DNA from: Acidobacteriota bacterium
GTDB lineage: Bacteria > Acidobacteriota > Vicinamibacteria > Vicinamibacterales > UBA8438
Assembly (NCBI GenBank): GCA_021296475.1
Contig: JAGWAJ010000014.1
Span: 16,384 to 67,702, forward strand
Direction of reading: 5' to 3'
DNA length: 51,319 nucleotides
Position numbers and translations under genes: made by a program. A model generated the notes under the pieces. That model ran no database searches. It was not told the DNA's origin and was given only the letters and a program-made list of their open reading frames with translations. Positions 36,614 to 45,844 of the stretch are shown here, piece by piece (position 1 is the stretch's first letter; the number at the start of each line of letters is the position of its first letter).

Positions 36614-38257
36614 TCAGTCGCGGCGGCGGTCCTCCCGCGCCTCCCAGAGCGCGGCACCGGCCACGTCGATGCCCGACCCCGGCGCCACGACACTGCTCAG
36701 CTCCAGGTGCTGGTCCGTCTCCGGGGTGAAGGCGGGCCATGCCGGCAGGTCCGGCCGGTTCGGGTCGCCCGTGGCCGCGAACTGCACCCAGTAGCCGCGC
36801 ATCGTCTCCGAGAGCCGCATGTCCGTGTCGGTGTAGGCGCCGACCGTCGTGAGGCCGAGCGGGCTCTCGCCCCCCTGCTCGTCCCGCGTCAGGGTGCCGA
36901 AGACGTAGACCAGCTCCGCCGCGTGGTGCGACCCCATCGTTTCGCCCCACGGCGTCGGCGGCACGTGCGTGAAGTGGTAGAGCCACGCGGAAGACCCGAC
37001 GTTGGCGTGCGCCTCGGCGTGGGCGCGCACCGGGCCGGCGAAGTAGAGGTCATGGATCAGCTTGTCCATGGCCGCCTTCGTCGCTTCGGGGGACGACGTG
37101 TCGTAGTGCGCCAGCAGCTCCGGGGCGAGGTCGGGATAGACGTCGCGGACGTGGGCGGCGAACGCTTCCGCGTCGGCGATGTCCATGCCTTGCGTCATCA
37201 GCGACCCTTCGTTGCCGTTGAGGCCGGTGATGAGCGGCACGTCGTGCTGCCGCCCGGTGCGGTACATCGCGAGCGGGTCGTCCGGGATGACCCAACCGTC
37301 GACGTTGGGAGCCCAGACGTTGCCGGCGCCCAGGAACGGGGTCCCCGCTTCGGCGTTCGCCAGGACCTCGGCCGCGCTTGCGGCCCGCATCGTGGCCAGC
37401 GCGTCGTCTCCCGTCGCGCCGAGGGCCTCGGCCACCCGCAGGCCCTGCGCCTCGGCCGTCTCCCAGCCGCGGGCCGGCTCGTCGAGCGGCCGGTCCCAGC
37501 CGTGAATCCAGTTGCTCTGGGCGATCGCCCCGTGGTAGAGCCCGGCCGCCTGCGGCACGACCATCACCGACATCACGGCCCCGCCGCCGGCCGATTCGCC
37601 AAAGATGGTGACGCGGTCGGGGTCGCCGCCGAACGTGGCGACGTTGTCGCGCACCCACTCGAGCCCCGCCACCATGTCCATGACGCCGTAGTTGCCCGAT
37701 GCGCCGTGCGCCGACTCCGCCGACAGCGCCGGGTGGGCGAGGAAGCCGAACACGTTGAGGCGGTAGTTGATGGTGACGACCACTGCGCCGTCCACGGCGA
37801 GCGTGGTTCCATCGTAGATGGCGCTCGTGCCGGAGCCGAAGTTGTAGCCGCCGCCGTGAATCCAGTAGAGGACCGGACGAGGCTCCGTCGTCTCGCGCGG
37901 TGCCCAGACGTTCAGGAACAGGCAGTCCTCGCTCTCGTTCACCTCCTCCGCCCCGTTCTGCACGCAGGCGGCGCCGGCCTCGGACGCGTCGCGCGCGCCG
38001 TCCCAGGGGACCACCGGCGCCGGGGGCTTCCAGCGCCGGTCGCCGACCGGCGGGGCCGCGAACGGGATGCCCTTGAAGGCGACGATGTCCGGATTGCCTT
38101 CCGAGGCGGCGCCCAGGATCTCGCCGCCGGTGACCGCCACCGGCGTGTCGGGGGAGAGGACGACCTGTGCCCCCGCCGTCCCCGCGATGAGAACCCCGAG
38201 GGCGCTGGCGCAGACGGCGGCGCGGATCAGAAGACCGGTTCGAGCTCTGGACGTCAT
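36614..38257 (-). CDS. Exported type B carboxylesterase
   Basis: Alpha/beta hydrolase of 547 residues with a signal peptide ending near GAQ (27-29). It has the carboxylesterase signature with nucleophile elbow GESAGGG, the oxyanion segment IHGGGYNFGSG, the EDCLFLNVW motif, the acid in GLNGNEGS and the catalytic histidine in GSHHAAELVYVFG. GGAGG sits 6 bp before ATG 38257. It hydrolyses esters outside the cytoplasm; natural substrates are unknown. Confidence 0.93.
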   Translation of the reverse strand: MTSRARTGLLIRAAVCASALGVLIAGTAGAQVVLSPDTPVAVTGGEILGAASEGNPDIVAFKGIPFAAPPVGDRRWKPPAPVVPWDGARDASEAGAACVQNGAEEVNESEDCLFLNVWAPRETTEPRPVLYWIHGGGYNFGSGTSAIYDGTTLAVDGAVVVTINYRLNVFGFLAHPALSAESAHGASGNYGVMDMVAGLEWVRDNVATFGGDPDRVTIFGESAGGGAVMSVMVVPQAAGLYHGAIAQSNWIHGWDRPLDEPARGWETAEAQGLRVAEALGATGDDALATMRAASAAEVLANAEAGTPFLGAGNVWAPNVDGWVIPDDPLAMYRTGRQHDVPLITGLNGNEGSLMTQGMDIADAEAFAAHVRDVYPDLAPELLAHYDTSSPEATKAAMDKLIHDLYFAGPVRAHAEAHANVGSSAWLYHFTHVPPTPWGETMGSHHAAELVYVFGTLTRDEQGGESPLGLTTVGAYTDTDMRLSETMRGYWVQFAATGDPNRPDLPAWPAFTPETDQHLELSSVVAPGSGIDVAGAALWEAREDRRRD

Positions 38258-38507
38258 GACTGCCTCCGTTCCCGTAGAGAGCGCCACTGCGGCGACCACG
38301 GAGAACAGGTCCCGCCGCGGGAACAGGTTCCCGCCGCGGAACCGGACCCGTTGTCGCGCCGCCGGCGAGCGCCGTGGCGGAGACTCTACCAGCTTGCGCC
38401 CGCGTCGCGCCATGAGCGGGCGCGCCCGGCGGCGATCGATTGCCGGAGGCGATTGCCGTACTGGATCATTCGGGCGACCGTCGCCCCCAGGGAGCGAGGA
38501 GGATCAG

Positions 38508-39587
38508 ATGAGGACGAGAAGGACGGCATTGTCCCGCGGACGACTCGGCGCGATCTTCTGCGTCATCGGAATCGTCGGCGCTCTGTCGCTGGGGCCGGAT
38601 CCTGCGGTCGCGCAGCCCGAGACCGCATCCTCGGCGCCCCGGATGCCGTGGGGCGCGCCCGATCTCGAGGGCGTGTGGGACTTCCGGACCATCACCCCGC
38701 TCGAGCGCCCGGCGGAGCTCGCCGGCCGGGCGCGGCTGACGAACGAGGAAGCCGCGAGCTACGAGGCGGCCGAGAACCGGCGCCAGAACCGGGACCTGGT
38801 CGATCCCGAGAAGGGCGGGGCCATCTACCCGCCGGAGTCGCAGGGCGGCGTGGTCCCCTACAACGAGTTCTGGTACGACCGCGGAGACCGCGTCGTCGAG
38901 GATCTGCGCACGTCGCTTCTCGTCGACCCGCCGGACGGGCGGCTTCCGCCGCTGCAGCCGGGGGCGCGCGAGCAGATCGGGGCTGCGGGGGAGGACCTGC
39001 CGGGCCTGCGGCCGGTGCTCTACCGCGCCGGGGGCATCGGCGCCGACGGACCGGAGGATCGGGGCCTCGGCGAGCGCTGCATCCTGGGCTTCAACAGCGG
39101 CCCGCCGCTGATCCCGGCCGCCTACAACAACAACGTCCAGATCTTCCAGACCCGCGACACGGTCGTCATCCTCAACGAGATGGTCCACGACGCGCGCGTG
39201 GTGCCGCTCGACGGCCGGGCCCACCTCACGCCGGCGGTGCGGCTCTGGATGGGCGACGCGCGCGGGCGATGGGAGGGCGACACGCTGGTGGTCGAGACGC
39301 GCAACTTCAGCCGCCGGACCCCGAGCTTCAACCCGACGATCACGACCGCGGTCGGCAGCGGCGAGACGCTGCGACTCACGGAGCGCTTCACGCGCGTCGA
39401 CGCCGACACGCTCCGCTACGAGTACACCGTCGACGACCCCGACACCTTCACGCGTCCGTTCACGGCCGCCATCCCGATGCGGCGCACCGAGTTGCCGCTC
39501 TTCGAGTACGCCTGCCACGAGGGCAACCGGGGGCTGCACAACATCCTCGCGGGGGCGCGGGCCGCGGAGCGGAGGGCGCAGCCTTGA
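38508..39587 (+). CDS. Conserved exported protein of unknown function
   Basis: Secreted protein of 359 residues; strong AGGAGG 6 bp before ATG 38508, signal peptide about 1-36 (AVAQ). After the cleavage site is the GVWDFRTITPLERP segment, then charged repeats and a C-terminal domain with LWMGDARGRWEGDTLVVET and YEYTVDDPDTFTRP. These blocks recur in multicopy acidobacterial secreted proteins that I recognise but that have no named function. Transcribed divergently from the esterase. Confidence 0.8.
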   Translation: MRTRRTALSRGRLGAIFCVIGIVGALSLGPDPAVAQPETASSAPRMPWGAPDLEGVWDFRTITPLERPAELAGRARLTNEEAASYEAAENRRQNRDLVDPEKGGAIYPPESQGGVVPYNEFWYDRGDRVVEDLRTSLLVDPPDGRLPPLQPGAREQIGAAGEDLPGLRPVLYRAGGIGADGPEDRGLGERCILGFNSGPPLIPAAYNNNVQIFQTRDTVVILNEMVHDARVVPLDGRAHLTPAVRLWMGDARGRWEGDTLVVETRNFSRRTPSFNPTITTAVGSGETLRLTERFTRVDADTLRYEYTVDDPDTFTRPFTAAIPMRRTELPLFEYACHEGNRGLHNILAGARAAERRAQP

Positions 39588-39708
39588 CAAAGCCCGCGGC
39601 GTCGGCCACGCTGCCTACGGTAGGCATAGGCATCGCGCACCGGCTCCCGCGTAGGTCCAGTCAGCGATTTCCGGCGGTTGACCGGAGCCGGATTCGAGAG
39701 GAGACACC

Positions 39709-40143
39709 GTGATGACAACGCAGCGGATCATTGCCGCGGCTCTGGTGGCCGTACTGGTCCTTCCCGCCGCGGCGGCGGCTCAGCAGATGACGCCCGCGAG
39801 GGAGGCGCTCCGGCAGGCGGGCCACGACCTCCCGACGCCGGCCGAGCGCGAGGAGCAGCGGCGCCGCGATGCCACGAACCAGCGGCTCTGGAGCGCCGCC
39901 CTCATCGGTGCGGGCGGCGCGGCCGGCTGGGCGGTCGGATTCAGCGACAACGAGTGGCCCATCGACGAAGGCTGGTGGGGGGTCGGCATCGCCGGAACCG
40001 CGCTCGGCTTCGGGCTCTTCGGGCTCCTCGACCCGATGGAGTGGGGAGAGGTCGAGGTCCAGCCGCAGGGCTTGGCGTCGAGACGGCCGGCCGGCTCCGG
40101 GTCCGGCCTCGCTCGCGGCGCCGCGCTCTCGCTCTCCTGGTAG
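39709..40143 (+). CDS. Small exported protein with glycine-rich hydrophobic hairpin
   Basis: Protein of 143-144 residues. GTG 39709 and ATG 39712 are both usable; GAGAGGAG lies just upstream. Signal peptide AAAAAQQ near 20-25, a charged helical section (AEREEQRRRDATNQR) and two glycine-rich hydrophobic segments (AALIGAGGAAGWAVGF and GVGIAGTALGFGLFGLL) that could form a membrane hairpin. Function unknown. Confidence 0.7.
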   Translation: MMTTQRIIAAALVAVLVLPAAAAAQQMTPAREALRQAGHDLPTPAEREEQRRRDATNQRLWSAALIGAGGAAGWAVGFSDNEWPIDEGWWGVGIAGTALGFGLFGLLDPMEWGEVEVQPQGLASRRPAGSGSGLARGAALSLSW

Positions 40144-40274
40144 CGTCACCGTCTCCTGACGTCGTCCCCGGCGCGGCGGCCTCCGGCGCCGCCCGCCGGA
40201 GCACTCCCCGCCCCTGCCTGGTCCGGGTCCGCCGCCACACGGAGCGCCCGGACTGATATGGTCCCCGGAGCGTC

Positions 40275-41609
40275 ATGGTGTCCGCCCAGGATTCCCGCCC
40301 CCCGTCGGCTGCGTCGCCTCCGCCGGCCGGGCCCTGGTACCGGGAGGTCACCGGCGAGCAGTGGAAGGCGTTCTTCGCCACCTTCTTCGGCTGGCTGCTC
40401 GATGCTTTCGACTTCACCATCCTGACGTTCATCCTCCTCGACATCCAGCAGAGCTTCACCGTCGACCGGGCGCTGGCCGGCGCGCTCGGCACGGTGACGC
40501 TGATGTTCCGCCTCGTCGGCGGGCTCGGGGCCGGCATGATGGCCGACCGCCGGGGTCGGAAGCTGCCGTTGATGCTCTCGATTCTCTGGTTCTCGCTGTT
40601 CGCTTTCCTGAGCGGTTTCTCCGTCTCCTACGCGATGCTCTTCGCCTCGCGCGCGCTGTTCGGAATCGGGATGGGGGGGGTCTGGGCGGCGGGCATGCCG
40701 CTGGCCCTCGAGCACTGGCCGACCCGGCTGCGGGGGCTGGCGTCGGGGCTGCTGCAGGGCGGCTGGTTCTGGGGCTATCTGCTGGCGGCGCTGACGTTCC
40801 ACTACGTGTACCCGCTCTTCGGCGCCCTCGCGGACCCCCTTAGCGATGCGCCCGGTGCCACGCTCGGCTGGCGCGTGATGTTCTGGACGGGTGTGCTGCC
40901 GGCGCTTCTGGTGCTCTGGATTCGGTCCGCGGTCAGCGAGAGCCCGGTCTGGCTCGAGCGGCAGCGCAATCTGGCCGCGGCCGGGGGGGCGGCCGCCGCG
41001 GACCGCGCGTCGATCCTTCTGCTGCTGCGGCGCGACCTGTTGTGGGCGACGGTGCAGTCGTCGATCCTGATGGGCGCGTTCATGTTCTCGTACTACTCGC
41101 TCAGCTTCTGGTACCCGACGTTTCTGCGCGAGTCGGGGCGCGAGCCCATCGGCTACCTCCTGGCGTTCAATCTCGCCGCGGTCGTCGGCATGGCGCTCTG
41201 GGGGCGCGCGTCCGAGACGCGGCTCGGGCGCCGCGGGGCGGTGGCGGCCGCCGCGCTCCTCGGCGTGGCGTCGATTCCGGCCTACCTCGGCGGCGCGGGC
41301 GCCGCGGCGCTGGTGTTCGGGGGCATGATGATGGGCGCCTCGGGCGGCGGCATCTGGGGCATGGCCCCGTCCTACCTGACGGAGCGCTTCCCGACCGCGG
41401 CGCGTGGCGTCGGTCCGGGACTGTCGTACCACGTCGGGGCGGCGCTCGGGTCGATGACGCCGCTCGTGCTCGGTCAGCTTCAGGACGGTGGCATGACCAC
41501 GGGAGCGGCGATGTCGGCCTGCATCGCGGCGTCGGGGCTGCTCGTCGCGGCCGTGGTCTGGATGGGGCCGGAGACGCGCGGGCGCCGTTTCACGGCTACC
41601 GACGCGTGA
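40275..41609 (+). CDS. MFS transporter (sialate/aromatic acid:H+ symporter type)
   Basis: Inner-membrane secondary transporter of 444 residues, twelve predicted helices. The first helix has DAFDFTIL with a charged Asp, as in the aromatic acid and NanT-type symporters, and the cytoplasmic loop has GMMADRRGRKLPLM (motif A). An insert between helices 5 and 6 carries PLFGALADPLSDAP. The substrate is not clear. The gene starts with ATG 40275; a hypothetical gene follows 18 bp later. Confidence 0.88.
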   Translation: MVSAQDSRPPSAASPPPAGPWYREVTGEQWKAFFATFFGWLLDAFDFTILTFILLDIQQSFTVDRALAGALGTVTLMFRLVGGLGAGMMADRRGRKLPLMLSILWFSLFAFLSGFSVSYAMLFASRALFGIGMGGVWAAGMPLALEHWPTRLRGLASGLLQGGWFWGYLLAALTFHYVYPLFGALADPLSDAPGATLGWRVMFWTGVLPALLVLWIRSAVSESPVWLERQRNLAAAGGAAAADRASILLLLRRDLLWATVQSSILMGAFMFSYYSLSFWYPTFLRESGREPIGYLLAFNLAAVVGMALWGRASETRLGRRGAVAAAALLGVASIPAYLGGAGAAALVFGGMMMGASGGGIWGMAPSYLTERFPTAARGVGPGLSYHVGAALGSMTPLVLGQLQDGGMTTGAAMSACIAASGLLVAAVVWMGPETRGRRFTATDA

Positions 41610-41627
41610 GGGAAGGGAGTCCGACAG

Positions 41628-42416
41628 ATGACGCAGCAGCGCGGGCGGACGTACGAAGGCCTCGGTATGGTCGCGGCGATGCTCGGGGCGTCGTTCCTCG
41701 GGGGTGCGGCCGCTGCGAGCCTGCTCGTCGGGGGAGCGGTGCGAGCCCAGGGGACGCAGGCACAGGAGCCGGCGCAGGCACAGGAGCCGGCGCCGAGCGT
41801 GCCGCAGGTTCTGACCGCCACGCAGATCAACCTGGTCGACGGCTCCGGCCGCCTGCGCGGCGTGCTGGCGGCGAGCGACGAGCGCGGCCTGTCGTCGATC
41901 GCGTGGTACGACGCCGCCGGGCAGGTGCGCAGCCTGTCGGGGATCGAGCAGGACGGAACACCGGTCGTGCAGCTCTTCGACCCCGAGGGGCAGCCGCGCC
42001 TCGCGGCGTCGGTGGATGGCGAGACGGCAATGATCGTCGCCGGCGCGCGCGGGGCGGCGCAGGGGTTCTTCGGCGCCATCGGCGGCGCGCCCCTGGTCAC
42101 CCTGGGTGACGGGGAGCGCAACCGGCTGCAGCTTCTGCTGGGCGCTGACGGGCAGCCGCGGGCGGTGCTCTCGGATAGTTCCGGCAGGCAGGGCATCGGT
42201 CTGTCCGTCGGCAGCGACGACATGCCGCAGGTTGGGCTTGCCGCGTCCGGACGGCTGCGAGCCCTCCTGACGGTGGCGCAGAACGCGGTGGTGCTCAACC
42301 TCCGCGACGCCGACCGGTCGCGCCTCGTCCTCGGCGTGGCGGACAACGGCCGGCCGAGCGTCAACTTCCTGGGCGCCGACGGCGAGCTGGTAGCCGAGGT
42401 CCCGACGCGCCAGTGA
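41628..42416 (+). CDS. Exported repetitive protein of unknown function
   Basis: 262 residues with an N-terminal hydrophobic signal/anchor (AAMLGASFLGGAAAASLLVGG) and a Gln/Ala/Pro spacer (GTQAQEPAQAQEPAP). The rest is a series of short beta-like repeats of the form D-G-x-x-R-x-x-L, e.g. NLVDGSGRLRGVL, LGADGQPRAVL and LGVADNGRPSV. It resembles unnamed acidobacterial proteins and may form a beta-rich extracellular domain. Its stop lies 32 bp before the dienelactone hydrolase start. Confidence 0.7.
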   Translation: MTQQRGRTYEGLGMVAAMLGASFLGGAAAASLLVGGAVRAQGTQAQEPAQAQEPAPSVPQVLTATQINLVDGSGRLRGVLAASDERGLSSIAWYDAAGQVRSLSGIEQDGTPVVQLFDPEGQPRLAASVDGETAMIVAGARGAAQGFFGAIGGAPLVTLGDGERNRLQLLLGADGQPRAVLSDSSGRQGIGLSVGSDDMPQVGLAASGRLRALLTVAQNAVVLNLRDADRSRLVLGVADNGRPSVNFLGADGELVAEVPTRQ

Positions 42417-42448
42417 CGGCTGCGGCGAGAGCGAAGGAGCGCGAGACG

Positions 42449-43126
42449 ATGGGTGCGATGGTCGAGTTCGCGGCGAACGGCAAGACGGCGGGGGGCTACC
42501 TGACGACGCCGGCCTCGGGGTCGGGGGCCGGCGTCATCGTGATCCAGGAGTGGTGGGGACTGGTCCAGCACGTCAAGGACGTCGCGGACCGCTTCGCGGG
42601 CGAGGGCTTCGTGGCCCTGGCGCCCGACCTCTACCACGGCCGCAGCACGACGAGCCCGGACGAAGCCGGCAAGCTGATGATGGCCCTCGAGATCGATCGC
42701 GCGGAGCGAGATCTGCGCGGGGCAATCGACTTTCTGCTCGCGCGCGACGACGTCGCCGGCGAGCGCGTCGGGACGGTGGGCTTCTGCATGGGCGGCCAGC
42801 TCTCGCTGTTCGCGGCGTGCGCCAACGCGAAGGTCGGCGCCTGCGTCGACTTCTACGGCATCCATCCGAACGTCACCCCCGACCTCGCCAGCCTGCAAGC
42901 GCCGGTGCTCGGCTTCTTTGCGGAGCGGGACGGTTTCGTGACGCCGGAGGCGGCCCGCAAGCTCGAGTCGGACCTGCGGGCGGCCGGCAAGGAGGCCGAG
43001 ATCACCATCTTCGACGGGGCCGACCACGCCTTCTTCAACGACTCCCGCCCCGACGTGTACCACGCCGGCTACGCGGCCGACTGCTGGACGCGGATGGTCG
43101 CCTTCTACCGCCGGCACCTCGCCTGA
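42449..43126 (+). CDS. Dienelactone hydrolase family protein
   Basis: Cytoplasmic alpha/beta hydrolase of 225 residues. The Cys-type nucleophile elbow GFCMGG, Glu in IVIQEWWG, Asp in FFAERDG and His in GADHAFF make up the family's catalytic set. From ATG 42449, AAGGAG lies 10 bp upstream; a GTG at 42413 would give an extra 12 residues overlapping the preceding stop. It may open dienelactones in aromatic breakdown or act on other lactones and esters. Confidence 0.9.
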   Translation: MGAMVEFAANGKTAGGYLTTPASGSGAGVIVIQEWWGLVQHVKDVADRFAGEGFVALAPDLYHGRSTTSPDEAGKLMMALEIDRAERDLRGAIDFLLARDDVAGERVGTVGFCMGGQLSLFAACANAKVGACVDFYGIHPNVTPDLASLQAPVLGFFAERDGFVTPEAARKLESDLRAAGKEAEITIFDGADHAFFNDSRPDVYHAGYAADCWTRMVAFYRRHLA

Positions 43127-43146
43127 GGGCCGAGAGGATCCGCGGC

Positions 43147-44280
43147 GTGCCGGGCAACAGCTTCGGGCAGGCGTTCCGGGTGACGACGGCCGGCGAGTCG
43201 CACGGCCCCGCCAACCTCGTCATCGTCGACGGCTGCCCCCCCGGGTTGCCGCTGAGCGAGGACGATCTGCGGGCCGACCTCGCGCGCCGGCGGCCGGGGC
43301 AGAGCGCCATCGTCACGCAGCGCGACGAGCCGGACGTACCCGAGATCCTCTCCGGCGTCTTCGAGGGCCGCACCACCGGGACGAGCATCGCCATTCTCAT
43401 CCGCAACAGGGACCAGCGGAGCCGCGACTACAGCGCCATCCGCGACACCTACCGGCCAGGCCACGCCGACTACAGCTACGACGCCCGCTACGGGTTCCGG
43501 GACTACCGGGGCGGCGGTCGCTCGAGCGCGCGGGAGACGACGGTCCGGGTCGCGGCCGGGGCCATCGCGAAGAAGCTGATCGCCGCCGCGTTCGCCGGCC
43601 GGGTGGTGGGCTACGTGCGGCAGGTCGGCGACATCGTGGCCGCGGTCGACGATCCGGCCGCGGTCAGCCCGGAGCAGGTGGAGTCGCTCCCCTCCGGCGA
43701 GCCGAACGTCGTACGCTGCCCGGATCCGGCCCGGGCGGCGCGGATGGTGGCGCTGATCGAGCGAATGCGCGCGGAGCGAAACTCCGTCGGCGGCGTGGCC
43801 GAGATCGTCGTCACGGGCGCCCCGGCGGGGCTCGGCGAGCCGGTCTTCGACAAGCTGAAGGCGGATCTCGCCAAGGCGCTTTTCAGCCTGCCGGCCGTGC
43901 TCGGCGTGGAGTACGGCATCGGGTTCGGCTGCGCCACGCTGACCGGTCTGGCCAACAACGACCTCTTCGAGCGGGTCGAGGGGGGGGCGGGGCCGCGCAT
44001 CGCCACGCGCACGAACCGCCACGGCGGGATGCTGGGCGGCATCTCGACCGGCATGCCCATCGTGCTGCGGGCGGCGGTCAAGCCTACGAGCAGCCTGCCC
44101 CAACCGCAGGAGACGGTGACCGCCCGAGGCGAGCCGACCACCGTCAGCACCACGGGGCGCCACGATCCGTGCCTGCTGCCGCGCTTCGTCCCGATGGCCG
44201 AGGCCATGGTCGCCCTCGTGCTGGCCGATCACTGGCTTCGCTGGCGGGCGCTCGGTCGCGCGCCGCACCCGGGCTCGTAG
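43147..44280 (+). CDS. aroC: Chorismate synthase
   Basis: Converts EPSP to chorismate in the last common step of aromatic amino-acid synthesis, using reduced FMN. 377 residues; signatures GESHGPAN, RRPGQS, DYRGGGRSSARETT and TGRHDPC are all present. The start is a GTG at 43147 with GAGAGG about 10 bp upstream. It stands alone from other aro genes. A terminator-like hairpin lies 15 bp after the stop. Confidence 0.97.
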   Translation: MPGNSFGQAFRVTTAGESHGPANLVIVDGCPPGLPLSEDDLRADLARRRPGQSAIVTQRDEPDVPEILSGVFEGRTTGTSIAILIRNRDQRSRDYSAIRDTYRPGHADYSYDARYGFRDYRGGGRSSARETTVRVAAGAIAKKLIAAAFAGRVVGYVRQVGDIVAAVDDPAAVSPEQVESLPSGEPNVVRCPDPARAARMVALIERMRAERNSVGGVAEIVVTGAPAGLGEPVFDKLKADLAKALFSLPAVLGVEYGIGFGCATLTGLANNDLFERVEGGAGPRIATRTNRHGGMLGGISTGMPIVLRAAVKPTSSLPQPQETVTARGEPTTVSTTGRHDPCLLPRFVPMAEAMVALVLADHWLRWRALGRAPHPGS

Positions 44281-44294
44281 CCGGCGCCTTCACT

Positions 44295-44316
44295 GGCGGC
44301 AGCGCGCTCTGCCGCC
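44295..44316 (+). terminator. Candidate terminator after aroC
   Basis: An 8-bp perfect stem GGCGGCAG/CTGCCGCC with a 6-base loop, no T-run, located 15 bp after the aroC stop and 55 bp before the next gene's -10. Confidence 0.4.
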
Positions 44317-44370
44317 GCGTGCCCCGCGGGACCCGCCGGACCGGTCCGGGCGGTCGCGGGGTCGCCAAGC

Positions 44371-44376
44371 TATAAT
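44371..44376 (+). promoter_or_regulatory. Candidate -10 element for the gene at 44404
   Basis: Perfect TATAAT 28 bp before the ATG. The -35 region is GC-rich and shows no TTGACA match, so recognition would rely on the -10. An AAGGAGG follows about 14 bp later. Confidence 0.45.
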
Positions 44377-44403
44377 CGCAGCGCGGCAAGGAGGCTGGGA
44401 TTC

Positions 44404-44898
44404 ATGAGGGCATCGTTGATGGTCGGTGGCGCCGTGGTCGTGTTGCTCGTCGGATTCGGATTCGGATGGATCGTGGCCGCGACCGGCGGCGGCCGCGAGG
44501 CCGATCCCGCGTCGCTGACCGACCTCGAGCGGGACTTCGCGGAGCGGATGCAGAACGTCGCCCTCGAGGGCTTCTTCACCATCGAGGGTCGGGAGCGCCG
44601 GGACGGCAACCCGGAGCTCTACGAAATCGAGCGCGTCACCAAGCTCGAAGGAGACGAGGGCCTCTGGCGCTTCGACGTGCACCTCGCCTACGGCAGCGTG
44701 GACGTCACCCTGCCGGTGGTCGTGCCGATCGTCTGGGCCGACGACACGCCGATGGTCGCCATCACCGACTTCGAGATTCCGGGGCTGGGGGACGAGTTCG
44801 GGGCCCGCGTCGTCTTCTACGACGAGCGCTACGCCGGCACCTGGGACCACGGCCCGTACGGCGGGCTGATGTACGGCACCATCCGCTCGATGGATTGA
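44404..44898 (+). CDS. Membrane-anchored conserved hypothetical protein
   Basis: Protein of 164 residues with AAGGAGG 9 bp before ATG 44404. One N-terminal hydrophobic anchor (VVVLLVGFGFGWIVAA) is followed by a soluble domain with alternating strands (ALEGFFTIEGRERRDGNPE, WRFDVHLAYG, VTLPVVVPIVW). Similar proteins occur in Planctomycetes and Acidobacteria; function unknown. It is probably a monocistronic unit between two terminator-like hairpins. Confidence 0.75.
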   Translation: MRASLMVGGAVVVLLVGFGFGWIVAATGGGREADPASLTDLERDFAERMQNVALEGFFTIEGRERRDGNPELYEIERVTKLEGDEGLWRFDVHLAYGSVDVTLPVVVPIVWADDTPMVAITDFEIPGLGDEFGARVVFYDERYAGTWDHGPYGGLMYGTIRSMD

Positions 44899-44903
44899 AC
44901 TCC

Positions 44904-44939
44904 CGGGCCCGCCGCGACGGCGCCGCGGGCGGGCGCCCG
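44904..44939. terminator. Candidate bidirectional terminator
   Basis: Imperfect GC-rich stem CGGGCCCGCCGCG against CGCGGGCGGGCGCCCG with a short loop, in the 84-bp gap between convergent genes ending at 44898 and 44983. No T-run. Confidence 0.35.
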
Positions 44940-44982
44940 AGGGTTCACCGGAGCGCCGCGCAAGCCGGGTGCCGGCCCTCGA

Positions 44983-45786
44983 TCACGTTCGCTTGCGGTC
45001 GAGGAACTGCCGCATCCGCAGGTGGGGCTCGTCCGTGGTGAAGGCTTGGGTGAACGAGCGCATCCCGGCCTGGATCCCATGATCCAGCGGGATGTCGTCC
45101 CACCTCCTCACCAGCGCCTTCTGAAGCCGAATCGCCTGCGGTCCGGCGCTGGCGATGGAGTGCGTCCAGGCGTCGACGGTCTCGTCCAGGCTCTCCGGAG
45201 GCACCACCTTGTCGACGAGGCCGCAGTCGGCCGCCTCGTCAGCCGGGATCGGCTCGCCGGTGTAGACGAGCTGACGGGTCTTGCCCGGACCGATCAGCCG
45301 GGTCATCAACGCCGCCTCGATGACCGAAGGGATGCCGAGCCGCACCTCCGGCATCCCGAACGTCGACGTCGTGCTGGCCACGCGCAGGTCGCACGACACC
45401 GCGATCTCGATCCCTCCGCCGAGACAGTAGCCGTCGATGCGGGCGATGACGGGCACCGGCATCTTGCGGATCGCGGCACACGCCAGGTGCAGGCGGGTGA
45501 TGTAGGGGTAGGCCGAGACGGTGTCGAGCTCGACCAGCTCGCGGACGTCGGCTCCGCCCACGAAGGCCCGGTCGCCGGCCCCCGTCAGGACGACGGCGCG
45601 GAGATCGGGATCGCCGTACAGCTCCCGCGCCGTGTCCGTCAACTGGCGGATGAGGGGCGTCGAGAGGACGTTCAACCGCGCGCGGTTGTCGATGGTGATG
45701 CGGGCGATGCGGCCCGCCCCGTCCAGCTCCACGATCTCGCAGTCGACGCGCGGCTCGGCATGGTGGCCGGCATCCGTATCGGTCAT
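44983..45786 (-). CDS. Enoyl-CoA hydratase/isomerase (crotonase) family protein
   Basis: Cytoplasmic acyl-CoA enzyme of 267 residues. GGADVRELVEL forms the first part of the oxyanion hole and YCLGGGIEIAVSCDLRVAS the second; the acidic residue in GMPEVRLGIPS is where the catalytic Glu lies in hydratases. The reaction may be hydration, isomerisation or decarboxylation. No other beta-oxidation genes are next to it. Confidence 0.9.
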   Translation of the reverse strand: MTDTDAGHHAEPRVDCEIVELDGAGRIARITIDNRARLNVLSTPLIRQLTDTARELYGDPDLRAVVLTGAGDRAFVGGADVRELVELDTVSAYPYITRLHLACAAIRKMPVPVIARIDGYCLGGGIEIAVSCDLRVASTTSTFGMPEVRLGIPSVIEAALMTRLIGPGKTRQLVYTGEPIPADEAADCGLVDKVVPPESLDETVDAWTHSIASAGPQAIRLQKALVRRWDDIPLDHGIQAGMRSFTQAFTTDEPHLRMRQFLDRKRT

Positions 45787-45844
45787 CGGAAGGCTCCCGG
45801 ATTGACGCTGCTGCTGCCAGTGTAGACCCCGCGCCCGCCGGCTG

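Noticed and set aside
35822-39712. 1296-codon plus-strand open frame over the methyltransferase, esterase and exported protein
   Set aside because: Crosses three well-supported genes in other frames and has no recognisable domain; a shadow frame.
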